Counted from the stretch's first letter, positions 25,035-34,859 are shown. The stretch: 64,000 nt of DNA from Halobacillus litoralis (GCF_020524085.2 NZ_CP129016.1:3714001-3778000), one strand, 5' to 3'. The notes: generated by a model from the letters alone, not told the origin. Numbers and translations: made by a program.

Positions 25035-26577
25035 TTATTTAGAGTTCGTTAGTTGTTCCCGTAAATTTTTGCGAAGAATTTTCCCAGTTGTGTTTTTAGG
25101 AAGCTCCGACATAAATTCAATACGCGAAGGGACCTTATACTTCGCTAAATGATCACGGCAATATTCTTTTAGTTGGGTTTCTGTCAAAGTTGGGTTTTTA
25201 GATACGACAAAGCTTATGACTGTTTCACCCAGCTCAGGATCGGGTGCTCCTACGACCGCAACTTCAGTGACATCTTCGTGTTGGTACAATACTTCTTCTA
25301 CTTCTCTCGGGTAGACATTATATCCTCCAACAAGGATCATATCTTTTTTTCGATCGACGATGTAAAAATATCCGTCTTCATCCTGTCGTGCCATGTCTCC
25401 TGTATATAACCACCCATCACGAATTGTGACTGCAGTCTCTTCAGGAAGTTTATAATATCCCTTCATGACGTTCGGACCTTTAACAATCAATTCGCCTACC
25501 TCACCAGCAGGCAGCTCTTCACCAAGTTCATCCACCACTTTATTTTCTACATTTTTTATATTTTGCCCGATGGATCCTGCTTTTCTTGGTCGATCCAGGG
25601 GATTGAAAGCTGTAACAGGTGAGGCTTCGGAGAGTCCGTAGCCTTCTGAAACACGTACGTTGAACTGTTTTTTCGAATGATTCCAATAAAGCGACCGGCA
25701 AAGAGGAACCTCCAGAAATGCAGAGGCGCATGTAGCGGAACGTTGGCGCCTGTTCTTTACCTGTCTGTAATAAATAGTTATACATGGTCGGAACGCCGGC
25801 AAACACCGTTGCCTGGTGTTCTTCTGCCGTTGCAAATACTTCTTGAGGAGAGAATTTAGGTACGATTAGTACGGTTCCGCCATTCATGACCGGTGCATTT
25901 AAGCAGACCGTCAAGCAGAAAACATGAAACATCGGTAACGTAGCAATCACACGATCCTCCGAGGTGAATTCCAGGTAATCCGCTACATCCGTCGCATTCG
26001 AGTATAAGTTTTGATGTGTGAGCATCGCTCCTTTTGGTTTCCCTGTCGTTCCAGAAGTGTAAAGAATAACTCCCACATCCTGATCATCGAGTGGAGGGGT
26101 TTCATAGTTTAAACGGCCTTCAGCGACAACACTTGTAAACGATTTCATTTTTCCGTTCAAAGAAGAAGTCTGCAAATCCACCCCTGTTCCGGTGTCTGCT
26201 ACGAAATAGTGGCCGACATCAAGATCCTGGTCCATCACTTCAAATTTCTCGATCAGTACATCCATCGTGATGACAGCCTTAACGTCTCCATTTTTCAAAA
26301 TGTAACTCATTTCATCAACGGTGTACGTAGGGTTAATCGGTATGACGGTTGCCCCTGCCCGGAGTGCTCCGTAAAGTCCGATCATGAACAAGGGACTGTT
26401 CCCACTCACAAGCGCCAGATGATCTCCTTTTTCATAACCTAGTTCAGACAACTTAGAAGCGAATTTAGTGACTGTTGCATCAAACTCTTGATAACTCACC
26501 CGCTGGCCTTGAAATATGTAGGCATCTTTAGCAGGATGACGCTGAGCCGTAAGCGACAGTTGTTCGCTTAGATTCAT
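25035..26577 (-). CDS. lcfB: Long-chain fatty acid-CoA ligase (LcfB), frameshifted
   Basis: Activates fatty acids to acyl-CoA with ATP. The N-terminal part (26577 down to about 25670) has the P-loop [22 protein letters not shown]. The C-terminal part has [42 protein letters not shown] and the Lys in [17 protein letters not shown]. The halves are in different frames because of one extra base in a run of six T on the plus strand (25668-25673). Removing one base gives a single 513-residue protein, the B. subtilis LcfB length. I therefore suspect a sequencing error. The gene precedes lplJ's terminator, and a FadR box lies upstream. Confidence 0.9.
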
Positions 26578-26596
26578 GTATGCTCCCCCTTAATTA

Positions 26597-26614
26597 TGAA
26601 TGAATAGTCATTCA
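26597..26614 (-). promoter_or_regulatory. FadR operator at lcfB
   Basis: TGAATGAATAGTCATTCA is a full match to the Bacillus FadR (YsiA) box TGAATGAMTANTCATTCA, 20 bp upstream of the lcfB start. A minus-strand TTGAAA (26630 region) with an 18-base spacer to TATTCA gives a plausible promoter that the operator would block. Long-chain acyl-CoA relieves FadR repression in B. subtilis. Confidence 0.8.
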
Positions 26615-26691
26615 TTTTATTAATTTTCAATATAATTATAAAATACTGAAAACTTTTTAGCAACATTTGTCGCCATAAGGCACTTGGAGTG

Positions 26692-26729
26692 AAAAAAAGG
26701 AACGATCCTTAGATAGGACCGTTCCTTTT
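26692..26729 (-). terminator. lplJ terminator
   Basis: GGAACGGTCC/GGATCGTTCC stem on the minus strand (26699-26708 with 26716-26725), followed by seven T. Confidence 0.82.
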
Positions 26730-26730
26730 A

Positions 26731-27741
26731 TTAATAGACCATATCAAGAAAGTCTTCTTTGCTGATTTTACCCAGATAGTGAGAAACATCCAAGTCACCT
26801 AGAGTTTCAGATATCGCCTGGCGTTCATACTTCGTACCAATTAATGTTTCTTCAATCTCATTGATGTCCCCAACACCAAAGAAATCACCAAAGATCTTCG
26901 CGTTCTGAATATGCCCTTTGGCTACATCCAGACGAATGTCATAACTTCCGGCACCTTCAATTCGCTTCGTATGCTGAATGTTGAATTTCGGGGACTTGCC
27001 GTAATTCCAATCCCAATTTTTATAGCGTTCTTCTGCGAGCTTGTAAATGTTATCCCAATCCTCTTGCGTCAATTTGTATTGAGGAACATCCTTCACATCT
27101 TCAACATCGAAAATATAGCGAAGGATCAAGTTCTTGAAATCTTCCATAGATATCTTTTCATCAAGGAATTCAGAGATATTCGCCACACGACTACGAATGG
27201 ATTTTATCCCTTTCGACTTGATTTTCTCTGTTTTCACATTCAGCGCAGAAACAACGTTTTCGATCTCTGAGTCCAGCATTAATGTACCGTGACTGAACAT
27301 GCGGCCTCGCGTGGAGAATTGAGCATTCCCTGAAATTTTCCGTCCATCTTCTGCAACAATATCATTACGTCCTGACAGCTCTGCGTTTACACCCAATTTT
27401 TTAAGTGCTTCTGTTACAGGTTTTGTGAATTTAGCGAAATCATGAAAACTGTCCCCGTCGTCCTTCGTAATGAAACTGAAGTTCAAGTTTCCGAGATCAT
27501 GATATACCGCACCTCCGCCAGATAGACGACGAACGACATGGATGCCGTTCTCCTCTACATAGCTTGTATTGATTTCTTCCACCGTATTTTGGTTTTTACC
27601 AATGATGATGGAAGGTTCGTTGATATAGAACAGTAAGTAAGTGTCGTTGATATCAAGATTTTTTAATGCGTATTCTTCTATGGCCAAGTTAATGCGAGGA
27701 TCATTGATCCCCTCATGGTCGATAAAAAGCATGCGTTTCAT
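26731..27741 (-). CDS. lplJ: Lipoate-protein ligase
   Basis: Attaches free lipoate to lipoyl domains of 2-oxoacid dehydrogenases and glycine cleavage H protein via lipoyl-AMP. At 336 residues it is the bacterial LplA/LplJ size. Key motifs are the RRLSGGGAVYHDLGNLNFSF loop (lipoate site, about 72-91), KISGNAQFSTRGRMFSHGTLML with the catalytic Lys, and a C-terminal accessory domain. ATG at 27741 lies behind GAAAGG. It sits between yhfI and lcfB exactly as yhfJ (lplJ) does in B. subtilis. Confidence 0.93.
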   Translation of the reverse strand: MKRMLFIDHEGINDPRINLAIEEYALKNLDINDTYLLFYINEPSIIIGKNQNTVEEINTSYVEENGIHVVRRLSGGGAVYHDLGNLNFSFITKDDGDSFHDFAKFTKPVTEALKKLGVNAELSGRNDIVAEDGRKISGNAQFSTRGRMFSHGTLMLDSEIENVVSALNVKTEKIKSKGIKSIRSRVANISEFLDEKISMEDFKNLILRYIFDVEDVKDVPQYKLTQEDWDNIYKLAEERYKNWDWNYGKSPKFNIQHTKRIEGAGSYDIRLDVAKGHIQNAKIFGDFFGVGDINEIEETLIGTKYERQAISETLGDLDVSHYLGKISKEDFLDMVY

Positions 27742-27798
27742 CCTTTCAGTCCGTATTGTCCATGTACCATTGTAATCGTTTAAGGGCGTGGAAACAAT

Positions 27799-28539
27799 TC
27801 ATTTACTCCATGTAAGCCCTTCATCCGCCAGTTGAATGGTTCCGCCGAAGATATCCTCCGCTTCCTGACGCAACTTCGTCAACTGGCCAAAGTGCGGCAG
27901 ATGACTGAGCCACAAGTTTTTCACATTGGCCTCTTCAGCAATAGTGGCTGCTTCCGTACTCGTCATATGACCAGCTTTCATCCCCTCCATGCCTTTATAA
28001 AAGTTTGTATCTGTAATAAGAAGATCTGCATTTCTTGCAAATGTCGCCCACTCTTTAAAATAGCTTGTATCTGCTGTGTAAACCGCCGTGTCGTCACCAT
28101 CAGAAATTCGCATACCATAACAAGGTACTGGGTGATTCGTTTTTTGGAATTGGATGGAGAAAGGCCCTACTTCCAACGTTTTATCGGGATCATAAGCTAT
28201 TCCCTTGGTATATTGATGTGTTAGTGTTTCAAACTTCTTTTTCTCCTCTCTATGACCATAGATTGGAAGTGTTTCGTTTGTTTCTGCAAGGGTATTCTGA
28301 ACAAGACAGGCATATTGAAGAGGCCCAATATCCGCAATATGGTCATGGTGATAATGAGAAAGAACGACCGCATCAAGTTCCTCTACCTTCTTAAACTGTT
28401 GCAACCTGGATAACACACCACTCCCACAGTCGATAAGCATCGAAAAACCATCTTTTTCAAATAAATAGCCAGAAGTAGCACTACCCGCTGCAGGATAAGC
28501 TCCCCAATAACCGATAATTGTCACTTTCATTTTCATCAC
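27799..28539 (-). CDS. yhfI: MBL-fold metallohydrolase YhfI
   Basis: A 246-residue metallo-beta-lactamase fold protein of the RNase Z-like class. It has the SHYHHDHIADIGPLQYA zinc motif, the ADTSYFKEWA Asp and a C-terminal LSHLPHFGQ His. It matches B. subtilis YhfI, whose substrate is unknown. The start is ATG at 28539 or at 28536, after GGAGTGA. It lies divergent to yhfH and upstream of lplJ. Confidence 0.85.
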   Translation of the reverse strand: MMKMKVTIIGYWGAYPAAGSATSGYLFEKDGFSMLIDCGSGVLSRLQQFKKVEELDAVVLSHYHHDHIADIGPLQYACLVQNTLAETNETLPIYGHREEKKKFETLTHQYTKGIAYDPDKTLEVGPFSIQFQKTNHPVPCYGMRISDGDDTAVYTADTSYFKEWATFARNADLLITDTNFYKGMEGMKAGHMTSTEAATIAEEANVKNLWLSHLPHFGQLTKLRQEAEDIFGGTIQLADEGLTWSK

Positions 28540-28599
28540 TCCTAAAACTTTTTGCCTAATTGTATATTGTTTTATAACAGATGGTTGATTTCTGAATAT

Positions 28600-28608
28600 T
28601 GTTATAAT
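28600..28608 (+). promoter_or_regulatory. Extended -10 promoter for yhfH
   Basis: TGTTATAAT, an extended -10 (TGN plus consensus TATAAT), lies 43 bp before the yhfH start. The -35 is poor, as expected for extended -10 promoters. Confidence 0.5.
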
Positions 28609-28650
28609 ACAATGGTTTTACATTAAAAATTAATTGGAGGCGATTTACAG

Positions 28651-28779
28651 ATGATGAGTGTTCTTGAGTTCTTCCGTAACCTTCCGAAAAAGCACTGCTC
28701 CAACTGTGGAAATGTGATCCAGGAAAAAGCTGACTGCTATGGCAACATTTGCGACGAATGTGACCACCCGGCCCGCTAA
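28651..28779 (+). CDS. yhfH: YhfH family small zinc-ribbon protein
   Basis: A 42-residue peptide, starting MMSVLEFFRNLPKKHCSNCG and containing five Cys arranged CxxC..C..CxxC, as in B. subtilis YhfH. TTGGAGG lies 10 bases before the ATG. It has its own promoter and terminator and lies divergent to yhfI, as in B. subtilis. It probably binds zinc through the Cys pairs. Function unknown. Confidence 0.82.
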   Translation: MMSVLEFFRNLPKKHCSNCGNVIQEKADCYGNICDECDHPAR

Positions 28780-28823
28780 GTCTAGTATTCCACAAAAAAC
28801 ATAACAAAGAACATCAGATTTGG

Positions 28824-28852
28824 AGCAGCTGTAAAAAGCTGCTATTTTTTTT
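28824..28852 (+). terminator. yhfH terminator
   Basis: AGCAGC-TGTAAAAA-GCTGCT, then A and eight T. Confidence 0.75.
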
Positions 28853-28875
28853 GCCCATTTCTTCCCTCTTCCATA

Positions 28876-29106
28876 ATAGCTCCCTATTTTTGAATACTCA
28901 GTTTCGAGACTTTTGTTGAGTGAATGGGGCTGCGAGACTCCCGTGGGAGAAAGGAGATAGGCGAGATCCCGGAGGGCTTTAGCACGAGGAAGCTCGGCAC
29001 TCCCCCACAGGAAACCGAGTAGCTTCCCAGCCACCCCTGACGCTCAACATGGCAACTACCCCCGAGATATCTCGAAACTGAATCTTCTACAATCCTGCCA
29101 TATATC
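28876..29106. repeat. Dispersed inverted-repeat element, copy 6 (short, inverted)
   Basis: About 230 bp with a single internal block (28921-29035). Ends: TGAATACTCAGTTTCGAGAC (28891-28910) and GATATCTCGAAACTGAATCTTC (29066-29087). The AGCTCCCTAT flank is on the left and ACAATCCTGCCATATA on the right, so it is inverted relative to copies 1, 2, 4 and 8. It fills the gap between yhfH and the LacI-type gene. Confidence 0.78.
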
Positions 29107-29147
29107 GAAATAACCCAACAAAAAAACTATCCATCCGGCAGGCAGTG

Positions 29148-30164
29148 CTACTGGATGGATAGTTTTTTTCGTTTTGTAGAATTTCTTACAAGCAGCTGAT
29201 GAGGATAAACATATCTGTTCGGGGCAAGGGCCCCGGGATGTAATAGTTGTTGGATTAACACTTCAACCGTTTTATCGGCCATTTGTTTTACTGGTTGTTC
29301 AACCGTTGTCACAGAAGGAACCATCAATAAAGAAATCATCTGGTTATCAAAGCCTACGACGGCTAAATCATCAGGAATTATCCAATCGGAAGAGGAAGAC
29401 GCTTCATAAATTAAACCAGCCGCAACCTCGTCGGATCCAGTAAACACCCCATCTACATGTGGAAGCTCATCTTTAATCATATGGAAGACCTTCTGGCCAT
29501 CACTAACGTCCATGGCCCAGTCAATGGCTAATTCCTCTTGATAAGGAACTCCGTGTTCAGACAAAGCTTCGATAAAACCTTCTTTCCGTTTTTTTGCCAA
29601 GTGGCTTTCCGGACCGCCGCTTACATAGGATATGTGTGTACACCCCTGTTCCAACAAGTGAAGGGTTGCTTCGTATGCCGCTTGCTTGTGGTCCATATGA
29701 ATCATTGGAATACTGGACTCGTCCATATATTCATTGCAAAAGACAATGGGTCCACACTCTAAAAAGGATTTAACATCCTCCCATTCATTAACAAGGGAAG
29801 CCATAATGACACCATCCACTTGCTTCGTCTTTAATAATTGTAGATAATCCATTTCTTTTTTCTTGGAATCATGTGTTTGACAGACGATTACTTGATATCC
29901 CCACTCGGAAGCCTTTTCCTCCATCGCCTCTATCAAATTACCGAAAAAAGGGTTCGTCAGTCGTGGCAAGAGAACGGCAATCGTCTCCGTTTTTTGACTT
30001 CGAAGACGACGGGCGGAAGAATTGGGGACATATCCAAGGTCGTTCATGGCTTGAATGATTCGCTGTCTTTTTTCATCTGTCACGTAAGGCTGATCATTGA
30101 TGACTCGGGAGACCGTTGTCCTCGATAATCCAGCCAGTTTCGCTACATCTTCAATCGTAGCCAT
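29148..30164 (-). CDS. LacI-family transcriptional regulator
   Basis: A 338-residue repressor. The N-terminal HTH is MATIEDVAKLAGLSRTTVSRVINDQPYVTDEKRQRI, followed by the hinge YVPNSSARRLRSQKT and a periplasmic-binding-protein-like sensor domain (IAVLLPRLTNPFFGNLIEAMEEKA). I choose ATG at 30164 because CAAGGGGGAG precedes it and family members begin at this Met. It lies divergent to a nucleoside hydrolase, its probable target. An operator-like palindrome lies 25 bp upstream. The effector is unknown; a ribonucleoside or ribose derivative is a guess from context. Confidence 0.88.
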   Translation of the reverse strand: MATIEDVAKLAGLSRTTVSRVINDQPYVTDEKRQRIIQAMNDLGYVPNSSARRLRSQKTETIAVLLPRLTNPFFGNLIEAMEEKASEWGYQVIVCQTHDSKKKEMDYLQLLKTKQVDGVIMASLVNEWEDVKSFLECGPIVFCNEYMDESSIPMIHMDHKQAAYEATLHLLEQGCTHISYVSGGPESHLAKKRKEGFIEALSEHGVPYQEELAIDWAMDVSDGQKVFHMIKDELPHVDGVFTGSDEVAAGLIYEASSSSDWIIPDDLAVVGFDNQMISLLMVPSVTTVEQPVKQMADKTVEVLIQQLLHPGALAPNRYVYPHQLLVRNSTKRKKLSIQ

Positions 30165-30188
30165 ACTTACTCCCCCTTGATGCTTTCT

Positions 30189-30202
30189 TGAAAACGTTTC
30201 CA
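30189..30202. promoter_or_regulatory. LacI-family operator / cre-like palindrome
   Basis: TGAAAACGTTTCCA matches 13 of 14 positions of the cre-type consensus that CcpA and other LacI-family proteins bind. It lies 25 bp upstream of the regulator gene, so autorepression or CcpA control is plausible. Confidence 0.5.
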
Positions 30203-30281
30203 ATTTTAATCATACTAATCATTCGTGTTTCTTGCAAGCCCTTTCATATATTGAGATAGATTTTACTACCAACTCCAACCC

Positions 30282-30310
30282 TTGCAATTAATCTTGAAAA
30301 CACATATTAA
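30282..30310 (+). promoter_or_regulatory. Promoter of the nucleoside hydrolase gene
   Basis: TTGCAA (30282-30287), a 17-base spacer and TATTAA (30305-30310). The spacer holds GAAAACAC, a half-site resembling the nearby palindrome. Confidence 0.45.
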
Positions 30311-30361
30311 CCTTACACCTTAAATAAAATGAAAATAGGAAAAAATAGGGAGTTGGTTCAC

Positions 30362-31297
30362 CTGAAAAAAGTTCTGATCATCGCTGATCCTGGTGTGGAT
30401 GATGCGTTTGCCATTATGTATGCCCTTTTACATCCAGGAATTGATGTTGTAGGTATCGTCGCAGAATATGGGAACGTGCGTCAGGAAATCGCCTTAAGAA
30501 ACACCGCCTACTTGCTACAATTGGCTAATAAAACTAATATTCCAATTATTAAAGGTGCGGATAAACCACTGACAGGCACAGAGCCAGAGTTTTTCTATGA
30601 TATCCATGGAGCCCACGGCCTCGGAGAAATCATCCCAACCGTTCAGACACCTGACCATAATCGTTTCCAGAGAGTTTACGAACTCATCCATACATATGGG
30701 AAAGATTTAACCATAATAAACCTCTCTCGATTAACCTCTCTCGCTCTTACCTATATTCAATCTGAAAGTAATATCCATACAGCTGGGGATGTCTATGTCA
30801 TGGGGGGTGCCTTCTTCGTACCTGGTAATCGTACTCCAGTAGCAGAAGCAAATGTATATGGAGACCCTCAAGCCGCTAAAATCGTAGCTGCTCATGGAGA
30901 AAATGTCACCTTTGTCCCATTGAATATCAGTAACCGTGCAGTCATTCCCCTGGATACGGTAAAGAAAGTCGCAGCAGAAAACGATACACCTTTTTCAAAA
31001 ATCATTTATCCCATCATGAATTACTACAGTACCCAGTATGAATCCATCATTCATGGAATTGATGGCGCTCCTCTTCATGATGTGACTTTATTCTCCTATT
31101 TAATGAATCCTAAAGATTATAAGATTGTAGAGCGGCAAGTAAGTGTGAATGCCATCGGTCCATCTAAAGGACTCACCTATGCTGACTTCCGACCCGCACC
31201 TGATTATATAGAAGGCTATCCCATGCACAATATTATTATAGACTTCGATCGAGAAGCCTTCATCGAAGACTTTATCAGAATCATGACAGCTAACTAG
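30362..31297 (+). CDS. Nucleoside hydrolase (IUNH family)
   Basis: Hydrolyses the N-glycosidic bond of ribonucleosides. KKVLIIADPGVDDAFAIMYAL carries the DPGxDD calcium-site motif, but the first Asp of the usual DxDPGxDD is replaced by Ile. PLHDVTLFSYL near the C-terminus supplies the conserved His-Asp. The start is uncertain. ATG at 30329 lacks a ribosome binding site. AGGGAG (30347-30352) is well placed for the CTG at 30362, which aligns with the Met of homologues, and TTG at 30353 is another choice. The gene is divergent to the LacI-type regulator. Family is firm; base preference is unknown. Confidence 0.82.
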   Translation: MKKVLIIADPGVDDAFAIMYALLHPGIDVVGIVAEYGNVRQEIALRNTAYLLQLANKTNIPIIKGADKPLTGTEPEFFYDIHGAHGLGEIIPTVQTPDHNRFQRVYELIHTYGKDLTIINLSRLTSLALTYIQSESNIHTAGDVYVMGGAFFVPGNRTPVAEANVYGDPQAAKIVAAHGENVTFVPLNISNRAVIPLDTVKKVAAENDTPFSKIIYPIMNYYSTQYESIIHGIDGAPLHDVTLFSYLMNPKDYKIVERQVSVNAIGPSKGLTYADFRPAPDYIEGYPMHNIIIDFDREAFIEDFIRIMTAN

Positions 31298-31302
31298 TTT
31301 AT

Positions 31303-31337
31303 AAAAAAGGAAGCACTCCTAAGAATGCTTCCTTTTT
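31303..31337. terminator. Bidirectional terminator, nucleoside hydrolase / hemY
   Basis: GGAAGCA/TGCTTCC stem with A6 on the left and T5 on the right, between convergent stops. Confidence 0.8.
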
Positions 31338-32742
31338 AATGATAGAGAAAGTTTATGACATTTTGAACGGCTGTTTCTCCCTGGTCGATGCAATCAGGCA
31401 GACCGATCCCTCGGTAAGAGCCACCTGCAAGGTAAACGCCTGGAAGGTCCTTCTCCATTTGTTCCGTAATCTCACTTACCCTCTGTTTATGACCCACCGT
31501 ATATTGAGGCATCGCGTCATACCACCGGGTGACAATAGAGAATTCAGGTTTAGCCGTAATATTCATCGTTTTGTTTAGATCATTCAAGACGATCGCTTCA
31601 ATCTCTTCGTCCGTTTTACCTACCACTTCATGGTCGGAAGGTTTCCCAACATAGCATCTCAAGAGAACTTTCCCTTCAGGTGTCGAATGAGGCCACTTTT
31701 TATGGGTCCATGTACAAGCGGTAATGCGGAAGTCACTGTTTCTTGAGACCACAAAACCGGTCCCGTCAATATCCTTTTTAATAGCTGAGGCATCGAAGGC
31801 CATGGCGACGTTTGCTACAGATGTAGCATTGGTTTCTTTAAACGGTTCTAAGAAATCATACTGAGACAGCATGCGCTGCACGGCATAATGGGGAGCGGCT
31901 AATATAACTGCCTCTGCTTCTCTTACCGTTCCATCACTTAATAAAAGATGATAACCATTGGCTTTCTTTTCGATATGATCCACCTTTACGCTTTTTTGGA
32001 CAGTTCCAGGCTCCAATTTTTCTTCGATTGCATCCACAAGAGAGCCGAGGCCGTTTCTTAAAGTACGGAACATGCTCGGTTTCTTTTCACCTTTTTTCGG
32101 ATTCTTCATCGGATACGTCTGACGCAACCCTTTAATAAGACTGCCGTATTTCTGTTCGAGGTCATAAAAGTTCGGAAACGTGGATTGCAAACTCAAACGA
32201 TCAATATCTCCTGCATAAATGCCGGACAAGAGCGGTTCTATTAGGTTTTCAACGACCTCATTACCCAGTCTTCTTCGGAAAAACAAGCCGAGGGACTGAT
32301 CTCCTTCGACCGTTTTTTTCGACTTGACCAAATCTAAAGCAGCTCTTGCCTTTCCTACTGGACTGAATAACCCAGAAAAAAGGAATGGGCGGATCCTCGT
32401 CGGGATTCCCATAAAAGAGCCGCTTGGCATTTTATGAAGTTTGCCATTCACCAAAATGTAGGACTGACCTGTACCGTTTGGCACAAGTTCCTCCCCGAGA
32501 CCTACTTCTCTCGCAAGACGCCCGGCACTTTCTTTACGGGCGAGAAAAGAGTCCGGGCCACGCTCGATTGTGAAGCCATCTTTTTGTACCGTATCGATTT
32601 TCCCACCCAGGTGATCGCTGGATTCCAATAATTGAACATCCAGTGGATAGCCTTGCTCCTGTGCTTCTTTTTGTAAGTAGTACGCAGAGGTTAACCCTGA
32701 GATTCCTCCGCCTACGACGACGACACGCTTTTTCCCTTCCAT
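31336..32742 (-). CDS. hemY: Protoporphyrinogen / coproporphyrinogen III oxidase HemY (CgoX)
   Basis: An FAD enzyme that oxidises coproporphyrinogen III to coproporphyrin III in the coproporphyrin-dependent haem route of Gram-positive bacteria. At 468 residues it has an N-terminal dinucleotide fold VVVGGGISGLTSAYYL and FTIERGPDSFLARK. The C-terminal YLAGGSYRGIGLPDCIDQGETAV FAD motif is typical of HemY. It is the last gene of hemE-hemH-hemY, starting 8 bp after hemH with AGTGAAAGAG as the ribosome site region. Confident. Confidence 0.95.
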   Translation of the reverse strand: MEGKKRVVVVGGGISGLTSAYYLQKEAQEQGYPLDVQLLESSDHLGGKIDTVQKDGFTIERGPDSFLARKESAGRLAREVGLGEELVPNGTGQSYILVNGKLHKMPSGSFMGIPTRIRPFLFSGLFSPVGKARAALDLVKSKKTVEGDQSLGLFFRRRLGNEVVENLIEPLLSGIYAGDIDRLSLQSTFPNFYDLEQKYGSLIKGLRQTYPMKNPKKGEKKPSMFRTLRNGLGSLVDAIEEKLEPGTVQKSVKVDHIEKKANGYHLLLSDGTVREAEAVILAAPHYAVQRMLSQYDFLEPFKETNATSVANVAMAFDASAIKKDIDGTGFVVSRNSDFRITACTWTHKKWPHSTPEGKVLLRCYVGKPSDHEVVGKTDEEIEAIVLNDLNKTMNITAKPEFSIVTRWYDAMPQYTVGHKQRVSEITEQMEKDLPGVYLAGGSYRGIGLPDCIDQGETAVQNVINFLYH

Positions 32743-32750
32743 AAAAAAAT

Positions 32751-33680
32751 CTACTCTTTCACTTTATCCACGACGACATCAGCAAGTGTCTGGATAAACT
32801 TTGGATGAGTATTTGGCATTTCTGGACGGTAATAGTTTGCTCCTACTTTATCACAAACGACTTTACACTCGTAGTCGTTATCATAAAGAACTTCCAAGTG
32901 ATCGGATACAAACCCAACAGGAGCGTACACAAAGCTACGGTATCCTTTTTCATGATAAAGTTCTTCTGTTAAGTCCTGGACATCCGGGCCGATCCAAGGG
33001 TCTGGTGTGTTGCCTTCACTCTGCCAGCCGATTTCATATTGTGTAATTCCAGTAGCTTCTGAAATCAATTCCGCTGTTCTCTTCAATTGATCAGGATAAG
33101 GGTCTCCCCCTTCCAAAATCTTCATCGGTAAACTGTGAGCAGAGACAATCAGGCAGGCTTTTTCCTTTTCGTCTTCCGTCATCTTAGCGTATTCCGCTTC
33201 AATGACATCTTTCCAATAATCAATGAAACCAGGCGCGTCATACCAGCTTTCTACAGAACGAATAGAAATGCCGTGCTTTTCTGCTTCCTCTTTGGCACGA
33301 CCATTGTACGATTTCACGCTGTACGTGGAGTAATGGGGAGCAAGCACGATGGAAACGGCTTCTTCTATTCCATCTTCCGCCATCTGGGCCACCGCATCCT
33401 CTACAAATGGTTCAATATGCTTCAGTCCAAGATATACTTTAAATTCAACCTCGTCTTGCTTTTCATTCAATGCATCCTTTAATGCTTCCGCCTGATCATC
33501 TGTAATACGGGCGAGCGGTGAAATGCCGCCAATAGCGTCATAACGATCACGCAAATCCTGAAGCATCTCATCAGAAGGCTTACGTCCGCGTCGGATATGT
33601 GTGTAATACCTTTCTAGGTCTTCTTCTTTGTAAGGCGTCCCATAGGCCATTACTAATAATCCCATTTGTTTTTTTGCCAT
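32751..33680 (-). CDS. hemH: Ferrochelatase (coproporphyrin ferrochelatase, CpfC)
   Basis: Inserts ferrous iron into coproporphyrin III. At 309 residues it is the length of B. subtilis HemH (310). The metal-site residues are visible as His182 in SAHSLPM and Glu263 in [10 protein letters not shown]. It is monomeric and lacks the [2Fe-2S] extension of other ferrochelatases. ATG at 33680 follows GAAGAGGTGAAGG. Middle gene of the hem operon. Confidence 0.95.
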   Translation of the reverse strand: MAKKQMGLLVMAYGTPYKEEDLERYYTHIRRGRKPSDEMLQDLRDRYDAIGGISPLARITDDQAEALKDALNEKQDEVEFKVYLGLKHIEPFVEDAVAQMAEDGIEEAVSIVLAPHYSTYSVKSYNGRAKEEAEKHGISIRSVESWYDAPGFIDYWKDVIEAEYAKMTEDEKEKACLIVSAHSLPMKILEGGDPYPDQLKRTAELISEATGITQYEIGWQSEGNTPDPWIGPDVQDLTEELYHEKGYRSFVYAPVGFVSDHLEVLYDNDYECKVVCDKVGANYYRPEMPNTHPKFIQTLADVVVDKVKE

Positions 33681-33714
33681 GTTCCTTCACCTCTTCATCT
33701 TTTTTAAACCACCA

Positions 33715-34752
33715 TTAAGACTTCTTGGAATAATCATGAATCAGTTGAGTCAACCGCTTTAATGTTTCCGGTTTAATGTCCGGAGTTACACCGTGACCGA
33801 GGTTAAATATGTGTGCAGGGTGTTGTCTTCCCTCATCAATGATTTTCTTTGCTCTTTCCTCAATGGTATCCCAGTCCGCTAAGAGCATTGAAGGATCCAG
33901 GTTTCCTTGAAGTGGCTTTGTGATCCCTTCATTTCTTGCTTCTGTGATTGACATGCGCCAATCCAGCCCAAGCACATCAACGGGAAGGTCATCCCATTCA
34001 TGAATCAGGTGTCTAGCACCTACACCGAAAGTGATCAGTGGCACACCTTCCTCTTTCAACTCAGAGAAAATCCGCTGCATCACTGGTTTAATAAACGTAC
34101 GATAATCTTCGACATTCAAAGAACCAACCCAAGAGTCGAAAATCTGAATGGCACTGGCTCCGGCGGCGACTTGTGCTTTTACATAAGCAATGACCATGTC
34201 TGCCAGTTTGTCCATAAGTGCGAACCATGTCATTGGCTCACTGTACATAAGTGACTTGGTTTTATTGTAATTTTTTGAGGGTCCACCTTCAATCATATAG
34301 CTCGCTAGGGTGAATGGCGCCCCACTAAAACCGATTAACGGGACCGTAAGTTGTTCTTTCGTTAATAGACGAATCGTGTCCATTACATAAGGCACATCAT
34401 CTTCAGGGTCAATCGTTCCGAGCTTTTCAATATCAGCTTTTGTTCTTGTCGGATTATGGATGACCGGTCCGATCCCTTTTTTAATTTCCACATCCACGCC
34501 AATAGCCGGAAGTGGAGACATAATGTCTTTGTAAAGGATCGCTGCATCAACCCCATACTGCTCCACGGGTAGACGTGTCACATAAGCGCACAGTTCAGGA
34601 TCGTGGGTGATTTCAAATAATGAGTACTTCTCTTTAAGTTTGCGATATTCCGGCTGGGAGCGCCCGGCTTGGCGCATGAACCAGACAGGGGTATGGTCTG
34701 TCTCTTCCCCTCTGAAAGCTTTTAAAATCGTGTCATTTTCAATTTTATTCAT
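33715..34752 (-). CDS. hemE: Uroporphyrinogen decarboxylase
   Basis: Decarboxylates uroporphyrinogen III to coproporphyrinogen III. At 345 residues it begins with the conserved [17 protein letters not shown] (active-site loop with both Arg) and contains [17 protein letters not shown] and [10 protein letters not shown] near the end. ATG at 34752 follows AAAAGGAG. It is first in hemEHY, downstream of pbpF, as in B. subtilis. Confidence 0.96.
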   Translation of the reverse strand: MNKIENDTILKAFRGEETDHTPVWFMRQAGRSQPEYRKLKEKYSLFEITHDPELCAYVTRLPVEQYGVDAAILYKDIMSPLPAIGVDVEIKKGIGPVIHNPTRTKADIEKLGTIDPEDDVPYVMDTIRLLTKEQLTVPLIGFSGAPFTLASYMIEGGPSKNYNKTKSLMYSEPMTWFALMDKLADMVIAYVKAQVAAGASAIQIFDSWVGSLNVEDYRTFIKPVMQRIFSELKEEGVPLITFGVGARHLIHEWDDLPVDVLGLDWRMSITEARNEGITKPLQGNLDPSMLLADWDTIEERAKKIIDEGRQHPAHIFNLGHGVTPDIKPETLKRLTQLIHDYSKKS

Positions 34753-34859
34753 CTTCAGAACTCCTTTTCCCGTTCAACATTTATCCGCTTACAACTATAA
34801 CGATTTATTGTTCTTCTGTATAGAAAAATGAAACATTTGTCATGATTTTGTGCTTTTTT

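Noticed and set aside
25540..26577. Two separate acyl-CoA synthetase genes in the lcfB region
   Set aside because: The two frames are consecutive halves of one protein and join to 513 residues when one base of a homopolymer is removed.
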